Assembly: GCA_029266035.1 (NCBI GenBank)
Contig: JAJUFH010000025.1
Location: forward strand, 1 to 44,562
Origin: Sinomicrobium sp.
Lineage (GTDB): Bacteria > Bacteroidota > Bacteroidia > Flavobacteriales > Flavobacteriaceae
Reading direction: 5' to 3'
DNA length: 44,562 nucleotides
Shown: piece by piece, positions 15,863 to 24,805 of the stretch
Layout: each line of letters begins with the position of its first letter
How positions within the stretch are numbered: the first letter of the stretch is position 1
Program-made: the position numbers and the translations under genes
Notes under the pieces: model-generated
The model's database searches: none
Told to the model about the DNA's origin: nothing
What the model saw: only the letters and a program-made list of their open reading frames with translations

Positions 15863-16371
15863 TTTTCTTTTTAGGAAAAAAATATTTTAAAGTTTTCGAA
15901 AATTTAGCGTAAGAAGTATTCCCCAAGGCTTCGAACTTGAAAAAAATCGAAGTTTGACTCGTACAAAACAAAAACACTACCAACTATCAACTACGAACTA
16001 ATCAACTAAAAAACGTCAAATCCAGAGATTCCTTCCTTCCTCCTGCGGCGGACAGGCCCTATCGTCGGAATGACACCAAAATATCATTCAGAATGCGGTT
16101 CTGAAAACTCTCCCCCCTATTTGCAATCAACTCCTCCCTTTAGACAAAGGGCGGTGGCATACCGGAGGTATGACGGAGGGTTTGAAAACCCAGACCATCC
16201 CGATGTTCCAAACCCTTAGTGCTACTCCAAAAATTCAGGCTATCAAAATCCTCCCCCCCATCGCTGCGCTCGGGTACCCCTTCATCTGAAGGGAGGAGCC
16301 TTTGTCTTGCTCTTGCAAACATAGGATGACACTCAAAATGTCAGAACGCAGTACCTGCTAGACAAAGGATT
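15863..16371. other. Repeat-rich intergenic region with no gene
   Basis: The 509 bases between the DUF4258 gene and the YpdA-like gene hold no credible coding sequence. They contain three ACTAYSA-type heptamers at 15976-15996, a similar pair of direct segments at about 16070-16103 and 16326-16357 (both beginning ATGACAC and containing CAAAAT and CAGAA), and the 168-bp MITE-like element between them. The pattern suggests accumulated non-coding repeats. Confidence 0.6.
16131..16298. mobile_element. MITE-like palindromic element, 168 bp
   Basis: The ends are a perfect 10-bp inverted repeat: CTCCTCCCTT at 16131-16140 and AAGGGAGGAG at 16289-16298. Each end also forms its own small hairpin (CCCTTT-AGAC-AAAGGG and CCCTTC-ATCT-GAAGGG). 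No transposase is encoded. Similar GC-rich non-coding elements are scattered in many Flavobacteriaceae genomes. Confidence 0.6.
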
Positions 16372-17355
16372 CTAATATCGAGCAGTTTTTGTGCTCTTCT
16401 TTGCAACGATATCGGCCATGATGAGTTTGGCGTGTATTCTCGAATTTTCTATAAACCAAAGATGAGTGTCCATTCCACCACAGACCACACCGGCAAGGTA
16501 TAAACCGTCGACATTGGTCTCCATAGTCTGCGCGTCGTATTTCGGGTAGAACCGACCTTCGTCGGAAAGCTGTACTCCCGCTTTTCGGAGAAAATCGAAG
16601 TTTGGCATATATCCCGTAAGAGCTAAGACAAAATCGTTGGGCAGTACTACAGTTCCTTCGGGGGAATCTACCACAACTTCTTCTTCTTTTATTTCGCGTA
16701 TATTACTGTTGAAATAGGCTTTAATAGCACCTTCTGCTATTCTGTTTTCTATATCGGGTTTTACCCAATACTTTACTCGGCTCCCTATTTCACCCTGTCT
16801 CACCACCATAGTTACTTCACCTCCCTTGCGATAAATCTCAAGTGCAGCGTCGACCGACGAATTGCTCGCCCCGACCACCACCACTCGCTGTCCGGCATAG
16901 TAGTGAGGGTCTTTGTAGTAGTGAGATACCTTGTTGAGCTCTTCTCCCGGCACTCCCATCGGATTAGGAATATCGTAAAAACCAGTGGCGATTACCACCT
17001 GCTTTGCCTTGTAAACCTCCTTGGAAGAGGTGATCACAAAAGCTTCTTCTTTTTTACTTATATCCGTAACCGCTTCAAACAATCTGAGATCAAGGCTGTT
17101 TGAAGTGACTATCCTCCTGTAATATTCAAGTGCTTCGGCTCTTTGTGGCTTACTCTTTATACTGATAAAGGGAATATTGTCAATCTCCAGTTTTTCTGAA
17201 GTAGAAAAAAAGGTCATATTAAGCGGATAGTTGTACAGTGAATTGGCAATACACCCCTTTTCCAAAACCACATATCGCAATCCTTTTTTCTTAGCTTCCA
17301 AAGCACAAGCTATACCTATGGGGCCACCCCCCACTATCAATACATCATATTCCAT
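16372..17355 (-). CDS. YpdA-family FAD/NADPH-dependent (bacilli)thiol disulfide reductase-like protein
   Basis: 327 residues with the two dinucleotide-binding motifs of thioredoxin-reductase-like flavoproteins: the FAD-binding GGGPIG at 9-14 and the NADPH-binding VVVGASNSSVDAALEIYRKGG near 155-175. It lacks the CxxC redox pair of thioredoxin reductase, as YpdA proteins do, and has the family segments YNYPLNMTFFSTSEKLEI and GVVCGGMDTHLWFIENSR. YpdA reduces oxidised bacillithiol in Firmicutes; whether this organism makes bacillithiol cannot be seen here. It lies 65 bases behind aroC on the same strand, separated by a heptamer repeat. Confidence 0.88.
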   Translation of the reverse strand: MEYDVLIVGGGPIGIACALEAKKKGLRYVVLEKGCIANSLYNYPLNMTFFSTSEKLEIDNIPFISIKSKPQRAEALEYYRRIVTSNSLDLRLFEAVTDISKKEEAFVITSSKEVYKAKQVVIATGFYDIPNPMGVPGEELNKVSHYYKDPHYYAGQRVVVVGASNSSVDAALEIYRKGGEVTMVVRQGEIGSRVKYWVKPDIENRIAEGAIKAYFNSNIREIKEEEVVVDSPEGTVVLPNDFVLALTGYMPNFDFLRKAGVQLSDEGRFYPKYDAQTMETNVDGLYLAGVVCGGMDTHLWFIENSRIHAKLIMADIVAKKSTKTARY

Positions 17356-17370
17356 TATCCAATTTTTTCA

Positions 17371-17419
17371 ACCACAAACCACAAACCACAAACAACAAAC
17401 AACAAACAACAAACCACCA
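17371..17419. repeat. Heptanucleotide tandem repeat, seven copies
   Basis: Three ACCACAA, three ACAACAA and one ACCACCA unit run without interruption up to two bases before the aroC stop codon (TAG at 17423-17421). A related but degenerate heptamer series lies at 15976-15996 on the other side of the YpdA-like gene. Confidence 0.9.
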
Positions 17420-17420
17420 A

Positions 17421-18485
17421 CTACAACCTCACACTCTTATTCATCAAAAAGTGATCGGCCAGTACAAGAGCTGCCATAGCTTCAACGATAGGTACAGCAC
17501 GAGGAACCACACAGGGGTCGTGCCTTCCCTTGCCTTGCATTTCTACAATATTACCGTCGCGATCTATGGTGGGTTGCGACTGCATAATGGTAGCTACGGG
17601 CTTAAAGGCTACTCTGAAATAGATATCCATTCCGTTACTGATTCCTCCTTGAATACCTCCGGATAGATTGGTTTTAGTACTTCCGTCCGGATTGTACAAA
17701 TCGTTGTGCTCGCTTCCCTTCATCTTCGCTCCGCAAAATCCGCTGCCGTATTCAAAGCCTTTTACGGCATTGATAGACAACATCGCCTTGCCGAGATCGG
17801 CGTGAAGCTTGTCGAAAACAGGTTCGCCGAGACCTATGGGTACATTTCGCACTACACAAGTTACTGTTCCCCCTACGGTATCCCCTTGTTTTCTTATTTC
17901 CTTGATATACTCCTCCATACGACGTGCTACTTCGGCATCCGGGCAGCGTACAGGATTGTCCTCTCTTTTGGAGAAATCTAAATCTTGATAGGGCTTTTCG
18001 AGAAAAATATCCCCTACCGAAGATACATAAGCCTCTATGGTAACACCTTTGAGCAACTGTTTGGCTATAGCTCCGCCAACTACTCTACAAGCCGTTTCCC
18101 TGGCCGAACTTCGACCACCGCCTCTATAATCGCGAAAACCGTATTTCTGATCGTACACATAATCGGCATGACTGGGGCGATAACTGTCTTTTATATGCGA
18201 ATAGTCATGAGACTTCTGATTGGTATTTTCAATGACAAATCCAATAGGCACTCCAGTTGTTTTCCCTTCAAAAACCCCTGAAAGTATACGAAATTCATCG
18301 GGTTCCTTTCGCTGGGTTACAATAGCCGACTGCCCCGGTTTTCTTCGGTTCAGCTCGTATTGTATCTTCTCTGTATCCAGTTCCAGTCCGGCAGGACAAC
18401 CATCAATTACACCCCCGAGGGCGGTTCCGTGCGATTCTCCGAATGTAGTGAGCCTGAATAAGGTTCCGAAAGTGTTTCCTGCCAT
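17421..18485 (-). CDS. aroC: Chorismate synthase
   Basis: Catalyses the FMN-dependent last step of the shikimate pathway, EPSP to chorismate, which also feeds menaquinone synthesis. 354 residues, full length. Conserved segments are seen: FGESHG at 15-20, [14 protein letters not shown], the signature [25 protein letters not shown] near 120-145, the second signature around [11 protein letters not shown], and [16 protein letters not shown] with [26 protein letters not shown] near the C-terminus. It starts at the ATG at 18485. Confidence 0.96.
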   Translation of the reverse strand: MAGNTFGTLFRLTTFGESHGTALGGVIDGCPAGLELDTEKIQYELNRRKPGQSAIVTQRKEPDEFRILSGVFEGKTTGVPIGFVIENTNQKSHDYSHIKDSYRPSHADYVYDQKYGFRDYRGGGRSSARETACRVVGGAIAKQLLKGVTIEAYVSSVGDIFLEKPYQDLDFSKREDNPVRCPDAEVARRMEEYIKEIRKQGDTVGGTVTCVVRNVPIGLGEPVFDKLHADLGKAMLSINAVKGFEYGSGFCGAKMKGSEHNDLYNPDGSTKTNLSGGIQGGISNGMDIYFRVAFKPVATIMQSQPTIDRDGNIVEMQGKGRHDPCVVPRAVPIVEAMAALVLADHFLMNKSVRL

Positions 18486-18501
18486 GAAAAATTATTTGTG
18501 A

Positions 18502-18532
18502 CAAAAGTAAATCTTAATCGTTAATTATTCAA
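18502..18532 (-). promoter_or_regulatory. Predicted aroC promoter
   Basis: On the minus strand, TTG (complement of 18530-18532), 20 bases, then TACTTTTG (complement of 18502-18509) fits the Bacteroidota promoter consensus. The -7 box ends 16 bases before the aroC ATG. Confidence 0.55.
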
Positions 18533-18703
18533 GGTTTAGCACTGGTTTAAGTCACTCCCCGCAATTTTACTTCGCTAATGAGCTTAACTGATTGTAACAG
18601 GATATGCAGTTCACACATTATTAACGATATACTCATATTTTGTTAATTGGAGATTAATACTCTAATAACACAGAACGCTTTCTTTTACACAAAAGAATAA
18701 ACG

Positions 18704-19543
18704 TTGAAAAAACGAAAAGTAGAAATTGTTGTTATTTCAGACGTGCACCTGGGTACTTATGGGTGTCACGCCGGAGAGTTGTTGTCTTATCTGAACAGTA
18801 TATCCCCGGAAAAGCTCATCCTAAACGGAGATATTATAGACATCTGGCAGTTCAGAAAGCGTTATTTCCCGAAAAGTCATCTACAGGTTATCAAAAAGAT
18901 TATCGACCTATCTACCAAAGGCACCGAAGTGTTTTATATCACTGGAAACCACGACGAAATGCTGCGCAGGTTCAGCGATGTCTCCATGGGGAATATAGCT
19001 ATACTCGACAAACTCTGCATCACCCTCGACGGCAAGAAGGCTTGGTTTTTTCACGGCGATGTCTTTGACGCTTCCATACAACACACCAAGTGGATTGCCA
19101 AACTGGGCGGATGGGGATACGATTTTCTGATTGTTGTAAACCGTTTGATAAACTGGGTACTCATAAAAATGGGAAGAGAAAAATACTCGCTTTCCAAAAA
19201 AATAAAGAACAGTGTTAAGAAGGCGGTAAAGTACATCAACGACTTCGAAAAAGTTGTTGCAGATCTCGCCATAGAAAACGGTTTTAAATACGTGGTTTGC
19301 GGACATATTCACCAACCCAAAATGATACGGAAGGTGAATCGTAACGGCACCTGTCTCTACCTAAATTCGGGCGACTGGGTAGAAAATCTCACTTCACTAG
19401 AATACCACAAAAAGCACTGGGAGCTATACAGCTATAACGAAGACAAACTCAGTCCGTTTTATATCGATGAGAACCTCAAGTCGATGAGTTATAAAGATCT
19501 CTTGGCAGCTATTACGGTTACGGGGAAGAAATATTCAGAATAA
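18704..19543 (+). CDS. LpxH-like UDP-2,3-diacylglucosamine diphosphatase / metallophosphoesterase
   Basis: 279 residues with the calcineurin-like metallophosphoesterase metal motifs in order: DVHLG (Asp13, His15), NGDIIDIW (Asp43), GNHDE (Asn82, His83), FFHGDVFD (His117) and CGHIHQPK near 204-211. This set and spacing match the LpxH family of lipid A synthesis, though at 279 residues it is longer than E. coli LpxH. The start is a TTG: a stop codon lies six bases upstream in frame, and the next ATG would remove the metal motifs, so TTG at 18704 is the only start that keeps DVHLG. It is convergent with the LacI-type gene, with 12 bases between stops. Confidence 0.85.
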   Translation: MKKRKVEIVVISDVHLGTYGCHAGELLSYLNSISPEKLILNGDIIDIWQFRKRYFPKSHLQVIKKIIDLSTKGTEVFYITGNHDEMLRRFSDVSMGNIAILDKLCITLDGKKAWFFHGDVFDASIQHTKWIAKLGGWGYDFLIVVNRLINWVLIKMGREKYSLSKKIKNSVKKAVKYINDFEKVVADLAIENGFKYVVCGHIHQPKMIRKVNRNGTCLYLNSGDWVENLTSLEYHKKHWELYSYNEDKLSPFYIDENLKSMSYKDLLAAITVTGKKYSE

Positions 19544-19555
19544 CTATAATTCTCT

Positions 19556-20569
19556 TCACCGTTCTGACGATTCTCCACTTATGATTTTGGTGTTGAAAAC
19601 AACATGCTCTACTTCCTTGCTCCCTTCGACAATATTGAGCAGTGTTTTCACTACCTGATCTCCAATTTTCTTTAGGGGTTGCTTTACATAGGTAATACTG
19701 GTATTAAAAATGCGATAAGCATCGGCTTCATCAAAACACACTACACCCAATTGATCAGGAACTTTGATTTTGAATTTTGCAATAGCAGCTAGCCCTTCCA
19801 TAGCTATTTTGTTGGTCGAAAAATACAGCGCATCTACTTGCCTATCGCCGTATATGAGCTCCTTAATTGTCTTTTCGATCTCACCTGATAATTTTTCTTC
19901 CTCCACCGTGATAATATAATCAGATCGATCTCCAAAAAAATGTTTGCCCCCTTCTTCAAATCCTCTCGATCTTTCTCGCAAATGATGTAATTCTGAAGTC
20001 AGTGTTATCATTACGGGATGTTTGAATTGGTTGTCGTGCAGGTGTTCGGCTACCTTGTACGAGGCCTTAAAATTATCTATGACTACAAAGCTTGCATCGT
20101 CAATACTAGGAAAAAAGCGGTCGATAAGCACAAATGGAACTCTTTGTTCCGAAAGATATTTCAAGGTTTCTTCGCTGTGTGCTGGTGCGGCGAGTATGAT
20201 TCCATCTACCTGCCTTCTCAAAAAAACGTCGACAAGTCCCTTGAACTTTTCCATATTTTCGTCAGCACTACCAAAGATCATATTGTAATTATTTTCCTGG
20301 GCCTTGTCTTCAATAATCCTCGCAATGGAAGAATAGAACAGGTTGGAGATATCTGCAATTATAAGTCCAAGCGTATAAGTTTTGTTCTTCTTTAAACTTT
20401 TTGCAATAAAATTGGGTGTATAATTGAGCTTAGAGGCCACCTCTCTAATCCGTGTTGCGGTATCGGCATTGATTCGTTCAATATTTTTTCCATTGAGCAC
20501 ATAAGACACTAGGGTGACAGATACTCCTGCCTCCCTAGCTATGTCCTTTAACGAGGTTTTCTTTTTCAT
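19556..20569 (-). CDS. LacI-family transcriptional regulator of the polyol operon
   Basis: 337 residues. The N-terminal LacI helix-turn-helix and hinge are clear (SLKDIAREAGVSVTLVSYVL, then NYTPNFIAKSLKK), followed by a periplasmic-binding-protein-like sensor domain from about residue 62 (YTLGLIIADISNLFYSSIAR) to the end. It closes the 11-gene minus-strand operon, 45 bases behind the lipoprotein GDPD gene. Likely target: the TTGAAACGTTTCAA palindrome in the susC promoter, a typical LacI-family operator. The inducer would be a sugar, sugar alcohol or their phosphate. The leader just upstream carries the 10-mer TTGACACCTT (plus strand) that is also present in the susC leader. Confidence 0.92.
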   Translation of the reverse strand: MKKKTSLKDIAREAGVSVTLVSYVLNGKNIERINADTATRIREVASKLNYTPNFIAKSLKKNKTYTLGLIIADISNLFYSSIARIIEDKAQENNYNMIFGSADENMEKFKGLVDVFLRRQVDGIILAAPAHSEETLKYLSEQRVPFVLIDRFFPSIDDASFVVIDNFKASYKVAEHLHDNQFKHPVMITLTSELHHLRERSRGFEEGGKHFFGDRSDYIITVEEEKLSGEIEKTIKELIYGDRQVDALYFSTNKIAMEGLAAIAKFKIKVPDQLGVVCFDEADAYRIFNTSITYVKQPLKKIGDQVVKTLLNIVEGSKEVEHVVFNTKIISGESSER

Positions 20570-20579
20570 TTTTGTGGTT

Positions 20580-20589
20580 TTGACACCTT
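20580..20589 (-). promoter_or_regulatory. Leader motif AAGGTGTCAA upstream of the lacI-type gene
   Basis: The minus-strand sequence AAGGTGTCAA followed by AACC lies 11 bases before the regulator ATG. The same 10 bases, followed by CCAAAACC, lie before susC (34361-34370). No known role; a shared translation or regulator element is possible. Confidence 0.4.
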
Positions 20590-20614
20590 AAACATGGCTT
20601 GATTAGAGTGCAAT

Positions 20615-21466
20615 TTATTTTTTTGCTTTGAGCTTTAAAGGGAAATTAGTAGATATTGCATAAATACCGTCGCGATCTGCAAACCAATCCATAGTTTCAT
20701 TATCGTCTACAGTATACACGCTTACCTTGATATTCTTGTCGAGATACGTTTGTAATACCGCAGTGTTTTGATAGAATTTTTCATAGGAGAAATTTGCCCA
20801 TGAATATCCGTTTTGTTCAAACTGTTCGGCTGTGTAATCCGTATTCATATAAGCACAATCCCAGTCACCTCTCGCCGCAGCTATACACTTGTCTAGCACC
20901 TCTTTTCGCCCCACGATAAACGACACCTTTTTTTCAGCTCCTTGAGTTCTGACAATCTCAGCTGCCATTTCTCCTGCCAGAATAGAACGTTCGTTACCCC
21001 CCGCAGCATCAGATAAAGACTTGACGTCGAGCCACAATTGTATATCTTGTTGTAAGGCCACATCTATAAAATCGGATAGCAGAGGAATCTCTTCTCCATT
21101 GGACAATTTATGCGTTTGAAGCTCTTCATAGGTCATATCTTTAAGGTACTTGCCCTGAATTGTTTCGTCGTGAAACACCACTACTTCTTCGTCTGCGGTA
21201 AGTTGTATATCGCATTCCGATATATCACTACCTATTTCTGCCGCCTTTTTCAGCGCAGCAACTGAGTTTTCCGGAAGATCAAATTCTTTCCAAGCCCCGC
21301 GGTGTGCTACTACACTAAAGGTTGCGTCGTCGTCTCCCGGGCTATTGTTATCATCTCCAGGTTCTTCTATTGGATTGTCGTTGTCGATAACACTGTCGTC
21401 ATCTCCCCCACTACACGCAGTAAAGAGCGCGAAAACTATTATAAAACTATACACTGATCTAATCAT
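20615..21466 (-). CDS. Glycerophosphodiester phosphodiesterase-family lipoprotein, probably surface-exposed
   Basis: 283 residues. The lipobox FTAC gives Cys18, followed by SGGDDDS, an acidic run that fits the Bacteroidota lipoprotein export signal, so the enzyme may sit on the outside of the cell. A flexible acidic, Pro-rich linker (about 25-48) leads to a complete GDPD domain: HRG (His55, Arg56), PENS (Glu66), ECD (Glu84, Asp86) and FHD (His99, Asp100), with a late STNFP. The family splits glycerophosphodiesters to glycerol-3-phosphate and an alcohol; some members act on teichoic-type polymers. It is in the polyol operon behind a second GDPD, with a gap of 18 bases. Confidence 0.9.
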   Translation of the reverse strand: MIRSVYSFIIVFALFTACSGGDDDSVIDNDNPIEEPGDDNNSPGDDDATFSVVAHRGAWKEFDLPENSVAALKKAAEIGSDISECDIQLTADEEVVVFHDETIQGKYLKDMTYEELQTHKLSNGEEIPLLSDFIDVALQQDIQLWLDVKSLSDAAGGNERSILAGEMAAEIVRTQGAEKKVSFIVGRKEVLDKCIAAARGDWDCAYMNTDYTAEQFEQNGYSWANFSYEKFYQNTAVLQTYLDKNIKVSVYTVDDNETMDWFADRDGIYAISTNFPLKLKAKK

Positions 21467-21484
21467 AAGTCTGTATTTAACACA

Positions 21485-22375
21485 TTAATAATTAATAAAT
21501 AAAGCCGGGTAATCTGTTTCTATAATGTCTGGTTTTTTCATCAGTTCTTCCGAATATCCTTTTACCCGTTCGAGATCGGTTTTCTTCTTGTCTTGAGTTG
21601 GGTGAATGGAAATAAAGCACATTACTCCATTACTTCTGAGATACTTGTACATCTCGCTGTATTTCTCATCCATGGTATAGCCCACATAGGCGATAAGTCG
21701 GTCGAAAGGAACTCCGGTTTCTTCAAAGGCTTTCAAGTCTTCTTCCGTATGAATAGCAACGCAAAACATAACGTGATCCAAACGCTGGTAATAATAGGTC
21801 AGCTCTTCCATCGATCGGACGCTGAGTACTATATTGGGGTATTCATCTCCTCCAAATATCTCTACATATCTACTCCACGGAATCTCCTTGTTGTCCATAT
21901 TGAATATGGTTTTGTCTTTCCCCCAATCGAGAGCCTCTTTAAGTGTAGGTATCCTTAAATCGGTCAGATTGCCCTGTCTGTCCTTTAATCGGGCTTTTTT
22001 TAACTCATCATAGGTATAATCAGAAACTTTGCCCTTCATATTGGTCGTTCTATCTAAAGTGTTGTCGTGCATCAGCACCAGTACACTGTCTTTTGTAAGC
22101 CTCGGATCTATCTCAAAAAAAGAAGGCAGTATGGTCAATGTCTTCTCCATGGCTTCTATACTGTTTTCGGGATATCCCGGAAGCATTCCTCCCCTGTGTC
22201 CAGAAATAATGACAGCTTTAGACTCGTCATAGCGAAAGTACTCCTGTAACTCTTCAAAATTACCGATCTGTACCGAGGTACTGTTCTGTCCGCAAAGATA
22301 CTCTACCGAAAACAACATCCCTATACACAGAACCACTGGTATTGATATTTTCATTTTAAAAATCATTTTAATCAT
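21485..22375 (-). CDS. Glycerophosphodiester phosphodiesterase-family protein, periplasmic
   Basis: 296 residues with an N-terminal signal peptide (cleavage probably before Gln30 in YLCGQN; the Cys is not in a proper lipobox). GDPD catalytic residues are complete: GHRGG (His60, Arg61), YPENS (Glu70), EID (Glu88, Asp90) and MHDN (His103, Asp104). The C-terminal segment IIETDYPALFI replaces the more usual TNxP. It differs clearly from the neighbouring lipoprotein GDPD in length, leader and C-terminus, so the two are not a recent duplication. The start overlaps the fructokinase stop by eight bases; ATGs at 22366 and 22354 are alternatives. It probably works on the product of the surface enzyme after uptake. 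Confidence 0.9.
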   Translation of the reverse strand: MIKMIFKMKISIPVVLCIGMLFSVEYLCGQNSTSVQIGNFEELQEYFRYDESKAVIISGHRGGMLPGYPENSIEAMEKTLTILPSFFEIDPRLTKDSVLVLMHDNTLDRTTNMKGKVSDYTYDELKKARLKDRQGNLTDLRIPTLKEALDWGKDKTIFNMDNKEIPWSRYVEIFGGDEYPNIVLSVRSMEELTYYYQRLDHVMFCVAIHTEEDLKAFEETGVPFDRLIAYVGYTMDEKYSEMYKYLRSNGVMCFISIHPTQDKKKTDLERVKGYSEELMKKPDIIETDYPALFINY

Positions 22376-23294
22376 TAATTATGTTACACCCTCCTGAGAG
22401 CTTGTTATTACTTTTAAAATCTTCTAAGTCTTTTAAATTATAAATAGGGCAGGCCCCTTGTCTCGTAGCTATATAACCAGATAAAAGACTAGCTTTATCT
22501 AGGGAGTCTCTTACATCCCTTCCCCTTAATCGTCCGGCGAGAAAGGCGGCCAGAAAAGAATCTCCACTCCCCACGGTATCCTTTACCGATATCTGATGGG
22601 CAGGTACTTCGCAAACAGTTTTTTCAGAAATATATACAGCTCCCCGCTCCCCTCTGGTGAGGAGTATTTCTCCAATATTAGTAAAGCGTAATCTCAGGTG
22701 ATGTATAATTTCTCTGTAATTATCGCTACTTATTTCCATCCAGTGTCCTATCTGGTATAACTCATCCATATTCAACTTTAATAAATCTGTCATTTGCAGA
22801 AGAAAAAATATATAATCCTTGTCGTAAAAAGGAGGCCTGAGATTTACGTCAAAGACTTTCAGCTTGCTGTGAGCCAACAATTTTAACAAAGTATCTCTAG
22901 AGGTTTTATGCCTGCCTACCAAGCTGCCAAATACCGTCATATCTGCCGTCTTGACCACTTCTTCAAGTGCTTCGGAATAATTTATATAATCCCAGGCTAT
23001 ATCGTCAACAATGTCATAACTCACATCACCTGCATCATCGTGCACTACTTTAACCGTAGAGGTAGGTGCCCTATCGGTGCGGGTACACAATTCAGAAGAG
23101 ATTCCCAAACGCTCCAATTCCGAAAGAATAGCATTTCCGTCTTTGTCGTTTCCCACTTGTGATACGATGCGACTTTCAATCCCCATCTTAGACAGGTGAT
23201 AGCAGACATTCAGAGGTGCTCCTCCCAGCCTTCTTCCATTCTCCATATAGTCCCAAAGAATTTCTCCGAAACACACTACTTCCATTTTTTCCAT
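22368..23294 (-). CDS. PfkB-family carbohydrate kinase, probable fructokinase
   Basis: 308 residues of ribokinase fold. Features: the N-terminal sugar-binding GRRLGGAPLNVCYHLSKMG (about 20-38), GDASYD-like DAGDVSYDIVD, and the anion-hole/catalytic motif DTVGSGDSF with base Asp245. The GGAPxN start is common in fructokinases of this family. It sits between the polyol dehydrogenase and the periplasmic GDPD; phosphorylation of fructose formed from mannitol is the natural role. Other ketohexoses or pentuloses are possible. Confidence 0.88.
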   Translation of the reverse strand: MEKMEVVCFGEILWDYMENGRRLGGAPLNVCYHLSKMGIESRIVSQVGNDKDGNAILSELERLGISSELCTRTDRAPTSTVKVVHDDAGDVSYDIVDDIAWDYINYSEALEEVVKTADMTVFGSLVGRHKTSRDTLLKLLAHSKLKVFDVNLRPPFYDKDYIFFLLQMTDLLKLNMDELYQIGHWMEISSDNYREIIHHLRLRFTNIGEILLTRGERGAVYISEKTVCEVPAHQISVKDTVGSGDSFLAAFLAGRLRGRDVRDSLDKASLLSGYIATRQGACPIYNLKDLEDFKSNNKLSGGCNIIND

Positions 23295-23303
23295 ACTCTT
23301 CTC

Positions 23304-24800
23304 TTAATTGCTGTATTTGATCTGTATGGCGCACTTTGCCGCCTCATACATTCCTACACTCAAAATAAGGTTGATCCAGTAAGTGACCTGACTTTTTAGT
23401 TTTTTATCTTTTCCGAGACTTCCGAAAACAATATCCGTGTTCAGAAACTCGACAATAGCAATATCCTTCTCCTGGCTAAAAACAAATTTCCAACGATCCT
23501 GTAATACATCTTCTATTTCATCGGCCTTGTTACTTTCTACCTGTTGATAGAGATAAAACCACCAGGTCGCAATAATAAATATAGCTATATCCGGAGATTT
23601 TCCCGCATTGAGATTATACTGTAAAACAGGCAATACAAAACGCGGAATTTTGGCAGAGGAGTAAGATATAATACGGTCTGTACTGTCTTTTATAAGACTG
23701 TTTCCAAACCTTGATTTAACCGTAGAGGCATAGCGGTAAAAATCAATCTCGTCGATAATTTCCAAACTGGGTATAGCCTCTTTTTCCGTATACAAATCAA
23801 ATAGTTCGGATAATAGCTCGGAAGACACGGCGGTGTGAATATAATCAATTCCCATACCTTTACCTACAAGCCCGAGAAGACTGTGTCCTCCATTGAGTAT
23901 TCTGAGCTTCATCATTTCGTAGGGGCTTACATCGGGTACTACAATTGCTCCCGCTTCCTGAAGCGGAGGGAAATCGGAATTTCCGGTATCTTCTATAATC
24001 CATTGATGGAACGCTTCACAAACAACAAGACAATGATCTTGATAGTGAAAAGCCGACGCAAACTCTTTGCGGTTGTCGGCTGTGGTTACCGGCGTAATCC
24101 GATCGACCATAGTATTTGGAAACGCTATACCTCGCAAGACATAAGCAACTAATTCGGCGTCAAATTGTTCTAAAAAAGCAAGAAGAGCCTGTTTGAGGAG
24201 TTTGCCGTTTTCCTGCACATTGTCGCAAGACAGCAGTGTAATGGCTTCTCCTCCCTGCTCTTTTCTAATAGACAATCCTCTAGCGAGGTAGCCAAAAACT
24301 GTTTTGGGCGCATTTTCTTTATCCAAATCCCACAGAATATCGGGATGCTCTATCTGAAAACGACCGTTATCATCTATCATATACCCCCCTTCAGTTATAG
24401 TAAAACTCACTACCAGCGTTTCCGGTGAAGCTATTTTGTTTATAATCTGCATCGGATTTTCCGGACCGTAAAGAACAGTATCGATCACAGAGATAAGTTC
24501 TACTTCTTCCTGGCCATCCGGACTGTAGCTCTTCAGGGAATACAAGAAATCCTGGTTTCGAAAATGTTCTACAAAAGTCTTGTCTCCGGGCATAATACAA
24601 GCTCCTGTAATTTTCCATTTTGCGTAAAGCTCCGGGTTTTTGTCGATAAGCCGTTGAAGATAAAACGCCTGATGTGACCTGTGAAATGCTCCTACTCCAA
24701 AATGCAAAATGGCAGAAGTCTGCTCAGGTATGGGCTTTTCCATTCTCCGAATAGTATCCGGACACAGAGCAAGTGTCTTATTGTTCAGCTGTGGGTACAT
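23304..24800 (-). CDS. Mannitol dehydrogenase-family polyol dehydrogenase
   Basis: 498 residues, the normal length of long-chain polyol dehydrogenases. The N-terminal NAD-binding segment FGVGAFHRSHQAFYL is at about 34-48. The conserved NTMVDRITPVT is at 229-239. The catalytic set K-x4-N-x2-H is in MKLRILNGGHS: Lys298, Asn303 and His306, as in mannitol 2-dehydrogenases. Family members also act on arabinitol, fructuronate, tagaturonate and mannonate. The adjacent fructokinase favours mannitol or another polyol giving fructose. A dehydrogenase, fructokinase and ABC-importer set for mannitol has been described in the flavobacterium Zobellia galactanivorans. It follows the permease gene by five bases. 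Confidence 0.9.
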   Translation of the reverse strand: MYPQLNNKTLALCPDTIRRMEKPIPEQTSAILHFGVGAFHRSHQAFYLQRLIDKNPELYAKWKITGACIMPGDKTFVEHFRNQDFLYSLKSYSPDGQEEVELISVIDTVLYGPENPMQIINKIASPETLVVSFTITEGGYMIDDNGRFQIEHPDILWDLDKENAPKTVFGYLARGLSIRKEQGGEAITLLSCDNVQENGKLLKQALLAFLEQFDAELVAYVLRGIAFPNTMVDRITPVTTADNRKEFASAFHYQDHCLVVCEAFHQWIIEDTGNSDFPPLQEAGAIVVPDVSPYEMMKLRILNGGHSLLGLVGKGMGIDYIHTAVSSELLSELFDLYTEKEAIPSLEIIDEIDFYRYASTVKSRFGNSLIKDSTDRIISYSSAKIPRFVLPVLQYNLNAGKSPDIAIFIIATWWFYLYQQVESNKADEIEDVLQDRWKFVFSQEKDIAIVEFLNTDIVFGSLGKDKKLKSQVTYWINLILSVGMYEAAKCAIQIKYSN

Positions 24801-24805
24801 CTCTT

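Noticed and set aside
16140-16322. Minus-strand 60-codon frame
   Set aside because: It lies inside the MITE-like repeat and has no domain or start signal.
20615-22375. Recent tandem duplication of the two GDPD genes
   Set aside because: Their leaders, loop lengths and C-termini differ strongly; only the catalytic motifs are shared.
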